Below are positions 54,669 to 63,849 of a stretch of 64,000 nt of DNA, one piece after another (within the stretch, counting starts at the first letter, position 1; every line of letters begins with the position of its first letter). Both the position numbers and the translations under genes were made by a program. This stretch comes from Marinifilum fragile JCM 15579 (GTDB taxonomy: Bacteria > Bacteroidota > Bacteroidia > Bacteroidales > Marinifilaceae), in assembly GCF_001310955.1 (NCBI RefSeq), contig NZ_BAZX01000022.1, positions 1 through 64,000 on the forward strand, given 5' to 3'. The notes below the pieces were generated by a model. That model had not been told where the DNA came from and searched no databases. It saw nothing but the letters and a program-made list of their open reading frames with translations.

Positions 54669-55950
54669 ATTTTACTTGCTCCCCAATCAATACAGGCTCT
54701 GTATCGGTAGTGATATTCTTTATTTTTACTCTGTAGAAGTGATTCTTCTTTAGTTTGAATCCTTTAAACTCTACAGGGACATAATGCTCTCCATATCCTT
54801 TCGCATTTTCCCCATCCGTTTTTTCTACCAAAACGATTTGTTCTTTATCTATAAACCCATTTCTGTATTGAAATTTTACATCATCCGCAATTTCTCTTAA
54901 AACTTCACTTCTTTGAGTTTTAATTCTTTCATCAACCTGAGATTGCATTCGTTCGGCCCGTGTTCCTTTTCTTATAGAATATTTAAAAGCATGAACATGG
55001 CCAAATTGCAGCTCTTTGATGACATTACATGTTGCTTCAAAATCTTGATCAGACTCGCCAGGAAAACCAATAATAATATCGGTAGTAATATTAAAATCAG
55101 GACGATAGGATCTAATTTTATTTGCAATTTCCATAAATCTCTTAATACTATACATTCTTCTCATTTGCAAAAGGATAGGGTCAGAGCCACTTTGCAAACA
55201 AAGATGAAGATGTGGAGTCATTTTAGGGTGATTTAACAAACCCAAAAATTTATCACCAAAGCCATCAGGTTCGATGGATGATATACGCAAACGAAAATCT
55301 CCATCTAAATCCAGAATTTGCTCAACTACATCGTCGAATTTGAAATTCTCGTATTCATATCGGCCAATGTTTACACCAGTTAAAACAACCTCTTTTGCTC
55401 CTTTAGCAATTACGCTTTTAACATTTTCCAAAATGTCCTGAATAGGTCTACTTACCGCTCTACCACGTACCGAAGGAATGATACAAAATGTGCAAAAATT
55501 ATCACATCCATCTTGTATTTTTACCATGCTTCTTGTGTGAAAACCCTTATCAGTTGATCCATAAGAAAATAGATCATAATTTAATTTCGATGGATGAAAA
55601 ATCTCACCATTATAATGTGCTTCTACCAACGAGAATACCGAACTTTTGTGGTCATTTTCAACTACATAATTAATCTCATCGCGGCCTTCGAGTTCATTTT
55701 TGGCATTATTTGCCATACATCCTGTTACCACTAAAACAGAATCTGGATTTTTTCGGTTGGCTTGACTGATGAAATTTCTAGATTTATGATCACTTTGGTG
55801 AGTTACTGTACATGAGTTAATTACATACACATCTGCCTCTTTATTAAAAGGAACTAGCTTAAAGCCATTATCCTGAAATTGAGAAGCTATGGCATCGGTC
55901 TCATATTGATTCAACCTACAACCTAAGGTTTTAAAAGCTACTTTTTTCAC
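54667..55950 (-). CDS. mtaB: tRNA t6A37 methylthiotransferase MtaB
   Basis: 427 residues. The N-terminal methylthiotransferase domain (FKTLGCRLNQYETDAIA, with VINSCTVTHQSD and VVTGCMANN supplying the auxiliary cluster cysteines), the radical SAM motif VKIQDGCDNFCTFCIIPSVRGR (CxxxCxxC), and the C-terminal TRAM-like strand identify the family. The CRLNQYET start and shorter N-domain separate MtaB from MiaB. It forms ms2t6A at position 37 of ANN-reading tRNAs. Its start overlaps the end of the miaB-like gene by four bases. Confidence 0.93.
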   Translation of the reverse strand: MKKVAFKTLGCRLNQYETDAIASQFQDNGFKLVPFNKEADVYVINSCTVTHQSDHKSRNFISQANRKNPDSVLVVTGCMANNAKNELEGRDEINYVVENDHKSSVFSLVEAHYNGEIFHPSKLNYDLFSYGSTDKGFHTRSMVKIQDGCDNFCTFCIIPSVRGRAVSRPIQDILENVKSVIAKGAKEVVLTGVNIGRYEYENFKFDDVVEQILDLDGDFRLRISSIEPDGFGDKFLGLLNHPKMTPHLHLCLQSGSDPILLQMRRMYSIKRFMEIANKIRSYRPDFNITTDIIIGFPGESDQDFEATCNVIKELQFGHVHAFKYSIRKGTRAERMQSQVDERIKTQRSEVLREIADDVKFQYRNGFIDKEQIVLVEKTDGENAKGYGEHYVPVEFKGFKLKKNHFYRVKIKNITTDTEPVLIGEQVK

Positions 55951-57290
55951 GCTACTTTTTCATTTACAGCAACCAGTTCTCCTTCTACAGAAAAATCGGC
56001 AGCTGATGTAATTTTAATATCAACAAACTCACCTATTAAGGAACTGTCCGACGATAAAAATCGAACATTTATCTTTCCTTCTGTTAATGCAGTTAAATAT
56101 CCATCGTGTCTTGCTTCTCCTTTTACCAAGACTCTAAATATTTTACCAACCATGGTATCATTATAGGCTCTGGAATGAACTTTTAAGTCTTCGGTCAATT
56201 GATGATGACGCTGCTTTTTTACATCTAAACTTACATCATCAAACCATCTGTGACTTAATGCTCCAGGACGAGGAGAATACATGGCAATATAAGCCATATT
56301 GTATTGGAATTCGTTCATGGCTTTTCTTGTATTCTCAAACTGTTCGTCATTTTCACCTGTAAATCCAACAATAATATCCGTAAATAAAGTTGCTTGAGGA
56401 ATTAATCTTCTTATTGTATGTACAATCTGGCGGTACTTTTCGACACCATGTTTTCTATTCATGTGAATCAAAACCTTATCGTCACCCGATTGTATAGGAA
56501 GATGAATCTGCTTTGCAAGACAGTCATAGTTAGCAATTACCTCAATCACTTCATCCGTCATATCACGCGGATGTGGCGAAGTAAAATAAACCCAAAATTC
56601 CTTTTGTAGTTCATTGCCTAATTTTCCTATTCGTCTTAAAAGCTCAGGAAAATCAATCTCTTCACCCTTTTTATCCAGTCCATAAGAATTAACATTCTGT
56701 CCAAGCAATGTAATGGATTTAAAACCATTCTCTACCAAGTTTTTAATCTCTTTTACAATTTCATCAGATGGGCGAGACACCTCTCTACCTCTTGTATATG
56801 GCACAGCACAAAAAGAACAGAATTTATCACATCCATTTTGAATTGGCACAAATGCTTCAAAATCTGAAGTGTAATTTGGTTTTACATTCCAAAATTCAGA
56901 AATATTCTCATTTCGAGCATCAAAACCACTTTGCAATCCAACTGGAGTAGAAATTCCATATTGCTGAATCATTTCAGGCAATTTGGGCAAATCTTTCATC
57001 TGAAAAATGATATCAAACAGTTTTAAAAACTTCTCTAAATCTGATGGTAAAATGCAACCAGAAACAAAGGTCACAAGATTTCGTTTGTTCTTCCAAAGGT
57101 TCCATTTATGAATTTTGGAGTATACTTTATCAATCGCTTTTTGGCGCACAGAACAAGCTAATATACCAATTAAATTAGCTTCTTCTTCATGATCGGTCCA
57201 TTGGTATCCCATTTTTTCAATAACCGAACGAACACGTTCTCCATCGGAAGCATTCATTTGGCAACCCAACGATACTAAGTGATATTTCAT
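55947..57290 (-). CDS. miaB: MiaB-type tRNA methylthiotransferase
   Basis: 447 residues. YHLVSLGCQMNASDGERVRSVIEKMGY, LACSVRQKAIDKV and FVSGCILP supply the auxiliary cluster; VPIQNGCDKFCSFCAVPYTRGREVSRP is the radical SAM motif; LLGQNVNSYG, IHLPIQSGDDKVLIHMNRKH and the TRAM domain follow. It adds methylthio to i6A37 of tRNAs. The sequence is somewhat divergent from typical MiaB (LACSVR rather than NTCxVR), so a second MiaB-like enzyme may exist elsewhere. It is co-transcribed with mtaB. Confidence 0.85.
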   Translation of the reverse strand: MKYHLVSLGCQMNASDGERVRSVIEKMGYQWTDHEEEANLIGILACSVRQKAIDKVYSKIHKWNLWKNKRNLVTFVSGCILPSDLEKFLKLFDIIFQMKDLPKLPEMIQQYGISTPVGLQSGFDARNENISEFWNVKPNYTSDFEAFVPIQNGCDKFCSFCAVPYTRGREVSRPSDEIVKEIKNLVENGFKSITLLGQNVNSYGLDKKGEEIDFPELLRRIGKLGNELQKEFWVYFTSPHPRDMTDEVIEVIANYDCLAKQIHLPIQSGDDKVLIHMNRKHGVEKYRQIVHTIRRLIPQATLFTDIIVGFTGENDEQFENTRKAMNEFQYNMAYIAMYSPRPGALSHRWFDDVSLDVKKQRHHQLTEDLKVHSRAYNDTMVGKIFRVLVKGEARHDGYLTALTEGKINVRFLSSDSSLIGEFVDIKITSAADFSVEGELVAVNEKVA

Positions 57291-57383
57291 GTTTATTATT
57301 TGAATTGTAAATTACTTTTATGCATTTGATAAGTAGTATTTAAGATATTGTATATCTAAAATTTACTCAATCAAAATCCAGAA

Positions 57384-58028
57384 CTAAAAATATACTTCCG
57401 TATGAATAGGTCCCAAATTAATGCCCTGTTTTTCAAGTATATCATATGCCTCATAAATCATATGGCAATTCCCGCACAAATAACAGACCGTATCAGAAGA
57501 CACAGGGTTTTGTTTTAAATATTCTGTTACTCTACCATGAAAATCACCTGATTTCTCTCTGGAAGTACACAATATATATTTGTTTTTTTTGTAGGCCTCT
57601 CTTTCGTAGGCTTCTTCTTCCTTTCTCACGCCATGCAACAGTTGGTAATCCATATTGGGATGAGTTGCTATGAAACTATGAATAGGAGAGATTCCCGTTC
57701 CTGTAGCAATAAATAAAAACTTCTTCTCCGATATTTCGTCTTCTTTTAAAGAAAAATGCCCGAATGGTCCATCTACATCTAAATAATCGCCAGGTTTACA
57801 ACGTTTTAATTTCTTCGACACCAAACCATCTTCCACCTCTTTAATCAATACCTCTAAAAACTCATCCTGCTCTGAACTATAAATTGAATATTCTCTTCGA
57901 TCAATACTACCAGAAAATCCTAAGGTGATATATTGTCCTGTTTTAAAAGTAAAATCTTTCTTCTCCATTTTTATAACATAAGTAGACGGAGTAAGATTTC
58001 TTATTTCAATAACTTTATGTGATCTCAT
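57384..58028 (-). CDS. ferredoxin-NADP reductase-type flavoprotein
   Basis: 214 residues. The FAD-binding barrel carries FKTGQYITLGF and the RREYSIYS motif (RxYS) near residue 50, then GDYLDVDGPFGHFSL. The NAD(P) domain has FIATGTGISPIHSFI, HGVRKEEEAYE, and YLCGNCHMIYEAYDILEKQG with a C-terminal EVYF aromatic end. It moves electrons between NAD(P)H and an unknown carrier. Possible partners are flavodoxin or ferredoxin for radical SAM enzymes; this is inference from the two radical SAM genes just upstream. Confidence 0.88.
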   Translation of the reverse strand: MRSHKVIEIRNLTPSTYVIKMEKKDFTFKTGQYITLGFSGSIDRREYSIYSSEQDEFLEVLIKEVEDGLVSKKLKRCKPGDYLDVDGPFGHFSLKEDEISEKKFLFIATGTGISPIHSFIATHPNMDYQLLHGVRKEEEAYEREAYKKNKYILCTSREKSGDFHGRVTEYLKQNPVSSDTVCYLCGNCHMIYEAYDILEKQGINLGPIHTEVYF

Positions 58029-58473
58029 ACAAATTTGCTATTTTCTTGATTTTCCCTCCACAATTCCTTGTTTTTATTTATGTGGAATCTTTATAAATAA
58101 GGGATTACAAAAAAATAGAAATTTCATTTAAGTTACAAGAATTATCAGACCTTTTTCTCTCTTTTGAGATGAAAAAAGTCCATTTTTTACAAAAAAGACA
58201 TAAATATCATGGATTTCATCTAGTTTCTGTTAGATTTTGGCCCATAATATTTTCATGTATTGCACTGAATTAATGATTATTATATGGTTTTAGTTGTTTT
58301 TTAAGTCTCTTAGAATCGATTATTTGTCACCTGCCTTAGTTCTTGGACAGAATAAATTGTAAATTTCAGTATAAAATTTTTATTGCTTTCTGTGAAATTC
58401 ATCACATTATTTATTTGAGATCGTTTTTATTATCAAGTTAGCATTTTGGTATAATGTCGATTGATTAATGGTA
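58029..58473. other. 445-base intergenic region, nothing assigned
   Basis: AT-rich, without a convincing ORF, hairpin with T-run or TAnnTTTG box on either strand. It lies between the biotin operon's 3' end and the reductase gene's 5' end, so the promoter of the latter must be here. Confidence 0.4.
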
Positions 58474-59151
58474 TTATTTGAAAAATGCAGAAAAATCAAT
58501 TTCTGATTTTTTAAAATCATCAATTACCGGAATCTCAACAATCGGACAATCAAAATTTATTTTATTCAAATAATGTTTGAAAACTTTTATTGAGTCTTTC
58601 AAGATAAATTCACTATTGGCAGGAAAGTGATTATAAATTAATCCATGTAGTGGAATATTTCTTTTTTGCAAAATCTCCAAGCTAAGTAGGGTGTGATTGA
58701 TGCTACCCAATTTGGAAGAGCTAACCAAAATGGTTGGATATTTCTTTTCCTCCAAGAAATCCAGTAGTGAATAATCCAATGTAATAGGAACATTTAATCC
58801 TCCAACACCTTCTAAAAGAACAACATCAAACTCATCATCTAATTGTTTACTTGAATTGTTAATTTTCTCAATATCGATTGTTTTATTTTGCATTTCAGCA
58901 GCCAAATGAGGTGATGCAGGATAGTCGAAAACAAAAGGGCAGGTGGTTCTGTCTTTATCAACATCCATTAAATCAATCCCCATTATTTTGCGGTGAGTTT
59001 GAATGTCTTCTGATATTCCTTTACAACCTGTTTGTGCAAATTTTTGTGTTACGACATTTACTTGCTTATTCAATAAGTGTTTGGCTAATAGTCCTGTGGC
59101 AAAAGATTTTCCAGCATCTGTATCGATGCCAGCAATAAAATATATCGACAT
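58474..59151 (-). CDS. bioD: dethiobiotin synthetase
   Basis: 225 residues. The P-loop FIAGIDTDAGKSFATGLLAK and the VVLLEGVGGLNVPI segment (metal/ATP) identify BioD; PTILVSSSKLGSINHTLLSLEILQ is also conserved. It forms the ureido ring of dethiobiotin from diaminopelargonate and CO2. Last gene of bioA-F-G-C-D. Confidence 0.94.
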   Translation of the reverse strand: MSIYFIAGIDTDAGKSFATGLLAKHLLNKQVNVVTQKFAQTGCKGISEDIQTHRKIMGIDLMDVDKDRTTCPFVFDYPASPHLAAEMQNKTIDIEKINNSSKQLDDEFDVVLLEGVGGLNVPITLDYSLLDFLEEKKYPTILVSSSKLGSINHTLLSLEILQKRNIPLHGLIYNHFPANSEFILKDSIKVFKHYLNKINFDCPIVEIPVIDDFKKSEIDFSAFFK

Positions 59152-59156
59152 GTAAA

Positions 59157-59918
59157 TTATTTTTTAGGTTTTGCAATAAAGTAAATTGGCTGATAGGTTA
59201 GAGGGACACCTAATTCGGTTCCAAAGAGGTCCAAATAATCCTCTTCAAATCTTTTTAAGTCACTCTTTGTCCATACTTTACCAGGAAGTCCATTTACTCC
59301 AGTTTGTTTCATGTGCTTTAATACGTCTACTGGATCAGCAAAGTATCTTTTGATTGTTTCTCTATCACTCCATATGATTTCGAACTTATCAGACAGTAAC
59401 CTTTCATGTTTTCCAAATGATAAATAATTTAACCCTTTTCCTTCTATATCCCTAATCTCTCGATAGTTATCAGGACCAAAGGAGCTAAAGACCAATAAAG
59501 ATTCGGAGGTTAGGGTATCATAAATATTACTCAAAAACAACTCCAAATCCGTGAACCATTGAAAAGTAGAACTTGATATGACCAAATCAAGATTCTTAGG
59601 GAGCTCAATTGACTCAATATCTCCACCATAAAATTGAATGCTATTATCTATATTTTGTAATACCTCTTTATACTCCTCAACAATATCATTAGCGAAGTAT
59701 TCTGTTGCCTTAAAATGACGAAAAAATTTCTCTGTTAAAACAGCAGGTCCGCACCCAATTTCAAGAACCTTTTGAAAATTATCCTTTTTAATGTTCAGTA
59801 ATTCATTTATAAGTCTCGATGCAATAGCTTCTTGAACTATTGCATGTTTGCGATAGGTTTCAATGCTTTTTACAAAACTTTTTTGAACATTTCCTTTATT
59901 AACATTCTGATTTTCCAC
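59157..59918 (-). CDS. bioC: malonyl-ACP O-methyltransferase BioC
   Basis: 253 residues. SFVKSIETYRKHAIVQEAIASRL, motif I VLEIGCGPAVLTEKF, the SSSTFQWF signature and the C-terminal VLKHMKQTGVNGLPG are typical of BioC. It methylates malonyl-ACP so that it can enter fatty acid synthesis and be extended to pimeloyl-ACP methyl ester. Its start overlaps the bioG end by 20 bases. Confidence 0.94.
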   Translation of the reverse strand: MENQNVNKGNVQKSFVKSIETYRKHAIVQEAIASRLINELLNIKKDNFQKVLEIGCGPAVLTEKFFRHFKATEYFANDIVEEYKEVLQNIDNSIQFYGGDIESIELPKNLDLVISSSTFQWFTDLELFLSNIYDTLTSESLLVFSSFGPDNYREIRDIEGKGLNYLSFGKHERLLSDKFEIIWSDRETIKRYFADPVDVLKHMKQTGVNGLPGKVWTKSDLKRFEEDYLDLFGTELGVPLTYQPIYFIAKPKK

Positions 59919-60588
59919 AACTTAAATCTTCAATTATCTCATCCCACGAACTCCATTTGTCATAGCAATAATGAGGATATTTTCGCTCTATAATATCAAT
60001 ATATCCATTCCATGCACGTTTTTGATTGTCTGCAGAGAATATTAAATCCTGTTCGCCAACTAAGGCTTTATTATAAATTGACCAATCAACAAGGTGATTT
60101 TGAATTAAATGCTGTAATGTTTTTAATTCCTGTAATTGATCATCAAATTCTCTATTTGGAACATTTGATTTAAAGTGATGGAAGGCGGATTTTCCTCCAC
60201 ACATTCTCATCCAAAATTTTTCCAAACTCTTCAAACTTAATCCATCTATAGTACCCTGAAAAACTGCAGAAGGTATACCTTTTAGATTATCAATTGGGTT
60301 TAGTGTACCATTAATAGCTATTGCGTCAGTAAATAAACTCTGGTGAGCTTTTAATAAAAGATTTGCAATGTAAACACCTAATGACCAAGAAATAAGATAG
60401 ATTTCTTCGTAATCTTCAAAAATACAATTTACTTCCTTAGGAAGTAAAATATCCTTATAATCATGGCAACTAATAACATCATACTCTTTTGAAGCTAGAT
60501 GCTGAAATGGCTTTTCGTCACAACTCCAACCATTAAAAAATAGAATACATTTCCTTTTTGAGGACTTATGTAACCATTTAATTTTCAT
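59899..60588 (-). CDS. bioG: pimeloyl-ACP methyl ester esterase BioG (DUF452)
   Basis: 229 residues from the ATG at 60588; a GTG one codon earlier is also in frame. CILFFNGWSCDEKPF, the short-spaced nucleophile elbow LISWSLGVYIAN (Ser at about residue 70) and VPNREFDDQLQEL match the BioG/DUF452 alpha/beta-hydrolase family rather than BioH. It cleaves the methyl ester to end the BioC-initiated pathway. The overlaps with bioF and bioC show tight coupling. Confidence 0.9.
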   Translation of the reverse strand: MKIKWLHKSSKRKCILFFNGWSCDEKPFQHLASKEYDVISCHDYKDILLPKEVNCIFEDYEEIYLISWSLGVYIANLLLKAHQSLFTDAIAINGTLNPIDNLKGIPSAVFQGTIDGLSLKSLEKFWMRMCGGKSAFHHFKSNVPNREFDDQLQELKTLQHLIQNHLVDWSIYNKALVGEQDLIFSADNQKRAWNGYIDIIERKYPHYCYDKWSSWDEIIEDLSCGKSEC

Positions 60589-61699
60589 CACAATACTCTT
60601 TTATTAATTTTGGCACATCCTGTAGGTCTTCCCAATCCATATCTGCACAAATCGACAAACGCAAACGTGAAGTTCCAACTGGAACAGCGGGTGGTCTAAT
60701 TGGAAAGACCAAAAATCCTTTCTTTTGCAGATACTCAGCTAAATTTACACATTTTTGACTATCACCGATAATTACAGGAACAATATTCGAATTGCCATCG
60801 GTTTTTAATCCTAATTCTATAAGTTTATCTCTCAACTTTTTAGCCAAAGACATCACATGCTCTCTTTCTATTCGCATTTTAATAATGGTGCGCAACATGA
60901 TAATGTTCCAACTAACAACAATGGGAGGTAAGGCCGTTGTAAAAATTAAGGATCTCATTCGATTAATTAGGTATTTTTTAATGATTGAATCACAAATTAC
61001 AAATGCACCGATTGAATTCATAGCTTTACCAAAAGTACCTACCAAAAGGTCTATTTCATGCATTAAATTAAGCTCTTCAGCTAATCCTAGCCCCTTTTCA
61101 CCTCTTACTCCTAAAGAATGAGCTTCGTCGAGGTACAAAAAGCAATTGTATTGTTTCTTTAGTTCAATTAGTCTAAATAAATTAGCTTCATCACCGTCCA
61201 TACTAAAAATTGATTCGCTAACAATGAAAACCCTATCATACTGATTTCTTTTACTCTGTAAAATGGTTTCAAGGTGTTTGTAATCCAAATGTCTAAAACG
61301 CATGTTTTCTGCATTTGACAAGCGAATTCCATCTATTATACTGGCATGATTTAACTTATCAGATAAGATTAAATCGCCTTTTCCTGATAAAGCTGATAGA
61401 ATTCCAATATTTGCATGATATCCAGAATTGAAAAATAGGGCAGAACGAGTGTATAATTTTTCTAATTCTGTTTCCAGCATGTCATACTCCTGAAAGTTAC
61501 CTGTTAACAGTCGTGATGAACCGGATCCAAAAGCATTTCCCTTAGGCCTTGGAATATTTTTTTTTCTTACTCCTAAATAATCATTGGAGGAAAGGTTTAC
61601 TTTGAAGTCTTTATCAGAGATCTTCTTTAATGATCTCAAGTTCCCAGAATCCTCTAATTTTCTTAATTCTTCTTTATATCTCTCTAATAAATTATTCAT
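60578..61699 (-). CDS. bioF: 8-amino-7-oxononanoate synthase
   Basis: 373 residues from the ATG at 61699 (MNNLLERYKEELRKLEDSG); a GTG one codon earlier also exists. LSSNDYLGVR, GSGSSRLLTGNFQEYDMLETELEKL, FNSGYHANIGILSAL, LDEAHSLGVRGEKGLG and the PLP Lys in LVGTFGKAMNSIGAFV place it in the alpha-oxoamine synthase family. In a biotin operon it is BioF, joining pimeloyl-ACP with alanine. Confidence 0.95.
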   Translation of the reverse strand: MNNLLERYKEELRKLEDSGNLRSLKKISDKDFKVNLSSNDYLGVRKKNIPRPKGNAFGSGSSRLLTGNFQEYDMLETELEKLYTRSALFFNSGYHANIGILSALSGKGDLILSDKLNHASIIDGIRLSNAENMRFRHLDYKHLETILQSKRNQYDRVFIVSESIFSMDGDEANLFRLIELKKQYNCFLYLDEAHSLGVRGEKGLGLAEELNLMHEIDLLVGTFGKAMNSIGAFVICDSIIKKYLINRMRSLIFTTALPPIVVSWNIIMLRTIIKMRIEREHVMSLAKKLRDKLIELGLKTDGNSNIVPVIIGDSQKCVNLAEYLQKKGFLVFPIRPPAVPVGTSRLRLSICADMDWEDLQDVPKLIKEYCDEN

Positions 61700-61706
61700 C
61701 ACAAAA

Positions 61707-62992
61707 TTAAGACTCTTTAACTATTAAAATAAGTTTTTTGCATAAGAAAATTAAATCTTCGTCACTAATAATAAAGGGAGGCATGAGATAAACATTCTTC
61801 CCAAAGGTCGAACCCAAATTCCATTTTCAACAAATTTCTTTTGCATATTGGCCATATCAACAGGCTCTTTCATTTCTATAACTCCAATAGCACCTAAAAC
61901 ACGTACTTCACAAACATTATTAAAGCTTCTTGCAAGGCTTAATTCCTGTTCTAGAATACTTTCAATCTTAGTTACCCTAACTTGCCAATTGTTGCTTAAT
62001 AGCAGAGAAATACTGGCAATTCCGACTGCACAAGCTAATGGATTTCCCATAAAAGTAGGTCCATGCATAAAATTTCCTGGAGTACCATTCGAAATCCCTT
62101 CGCTTACTTTCAAATTGGTTAAAGTTGCTGCAAAAGACATATATCCTCCAGTAATAGCCTTGCCGACGGCCATGATATCAGGTTCAATGTTTGCATATTC
62201 GCAAGCAAACATTTTGCCAGTTCTACCAAATCCAGTAGCAATTTCATCTAATATCAATAAAATGTCAAATTCATCGCAAACTACTCTTAATCTTTTCAGA
62301 TATTCCGGATGATAAAATCTCATTCCACCTGCACCTTGAACAATAGGCTCTAGAATAACGGCAGTTAATTCTTCATGATGCTCCCTTATCATTTTATCCA
62401 TTGGAGAGAATGACTCTTCATCCCAATTTTCATTGAACTTGCAAGATGGAGCCTCCACAAAGTAATTTATAGGTAATACACCCGAGAAAATTTCATGCAT
62501 CCCGGTAACAGGATCACAAACTGACATTGCATTAAAAGTATCGCCATGATAACCAGAGCGTATTGTAAGAAACTTGTTCTTTTTAAAGTTTTTGGTGGCA
62601 AACCTGTACTGTATAGCCATTTTCATAGCAACTTCTACAGCAACAGAGCCAGAATCACAATAAAATACTTTTTCCAAGGATTTTGGAGTAACTTCTACAA
62701 GTAATTTAGCAAGATCAATAGCAGGTTGATGCGTTATGCCACCAAACATCACATGAGACATGTTTTGTAATTGCTTCTCAATAGCTTTATTTAAAACAGG
62801 ATGATTGTATCCATGAACTGCGCACCACCAAGATGACATTCCATCAATAAGCTCACGTCCATCTTCCAGTTTTAACTTTACTCCATCCGCTGATATCACT
62901 GGGTATACTGGCAATGGATCTTTCATAGAGGTGTAAGGATGCCAAATGTGGTTCTTATCAAAACTAAGGTCAATTTTACCTTGCGTACTCAT
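61707..62992 (-). CDS. bioA: adenosylmethionine-8-amino-7-oxononanoate aminotransferase, frameshifted near the C-terminus
   Basis: [84 protein letters not shown] and the PLP Lys in [16 protein letters not shown] identify BioA. The frame ends early at about 61751 after [11 protein letters not shown]; adding one missing base in the TTTGGG tract (61800-61805) gives [21 protein letters not shown] and a stop at 61707. About 428 residues. First gene of the biotin operon; bioB is not in this window. Confidence 0.93.
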
Positions 62993-63105
62993 ACCAAATT
63001 CAAATTCATTTTAATTTCTTGCGTAAAGCTATGATTTCTTAGGTTACGAGAAGGCGGTTTAAGTGTATTTTTATAACATATCCCTTTAAAACACTTACAA
63101 TCTAG

Positions 63106-63118
63106 GTAATAATATTAC
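63106..63118. promoter_or_regulatory. palindrome GTAATAATATTAC upstream of bioA
   Basis: A perfect dyad with one central base, 114 bases upstream of the bioA start, flanked by CTTACAA and ACAAAAAG. It does not match the classical BirA operator (TTGTAAACC-type half sites), so it is only a candidate operator. Confidence 0.3.
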
Positions 63119-63238
63119 AAAAAGTGAAATCAGGCTGTTATTTCCTTGTTAAAATTCAATTTCAAATTCCTCTCATGGAAATTAATCACTAATTTCGAGC
63201 ATTATTAAATCTGACAAATGATATAAAATTTTAAACAA

Positions 63239-63724
63239 ATGAAAACATTTAAGTTTTTTTTGGCTTTAAGCCTGATTTTATTCCTAATGAATAACTTATC
63301 AGCTCAAAAGATCTATAATCCAGATGCTGATGCAGAAAAGGATATTACTGAGCTGATTGCCAAAGCCAAAAAAGAAGGGAAGCATGTTTTAATTCAAGTT
63401 GGGGGAAATTGGTGTCCATGGTGTATTAAAATGCATAAATTTCTTCATAGTCAAGAAGAGATCCATAAGCTTTTAAATGATAACTACATATTCTTAGAGG
63501 TGAATTACAGCAAAGAAAATAAAAACAAGGAAGTTTTAAAAAAACTGGATTATCCTCAACGATTTGGTTTTCCTGTAATGCTGGTTTTAAATGCTAAAGG
63601 AGAGAGAATTCATACTCAAAACACAGGAAATTTAGAAAAAGATAAGAGTTACGATTTCGATAGAGTTAAATCATTTCTTTATAATTGGCGTCCAGAGGCC
63701 CTGAATCCAGAGAATTACAAATAA
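63239..63724 (+). CDS. periplasmic thioredoxin-fold protein (CPWC-type active site)
   Basis: 161 residues with a signal peptide (MKTFKFFLALSLILFLMNNLSAQ). HVLIQVGGNWCPWCIKMHKFL holds the redox pair CPWC (about residues 58-61), and FGFPVMLVLNAKG contains the cis-Pro loop. The KAKKEGKHVLIQVGGxWCxWC layout resembles thioredoxin_7/DUF255-like exported thioredoxins. It probably reduces or isomerises disulfides in the periplasm, but the partner is unknown. Confidence 0.88.
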   Translation: MKTFKFFLALSLILFLMNNLSAQKIYNPDADAEKDITELIAKAKKEGKHVLIQVGGNWCPWCIKMHKFLHSQEEIHKLLNDNYIFLEVNYSKENKNKEVLKKLDYPQRFGFPVMLVLNAKGERIHTQNTGNLEKDKSYDFDRVKSFLYNWRPEALNPENYK

Positions 63725-63849
63725 ATCCTAAAATCTGTTAATAAATTAGACCAAGAACTCCGATTTTATTTGAATAAAGAAATAAATGTACTTTCTTTGT
63801 ATCGGATTATAGGAAAATCTATAAAAAATAAAATACTAAAAAAGATATT

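Noticed and set aside
63106..63118. BirA operator
   Set aside because: Lacks the TTGTAAACC-type half sites, so it is listed only as an unassigned palindrome.
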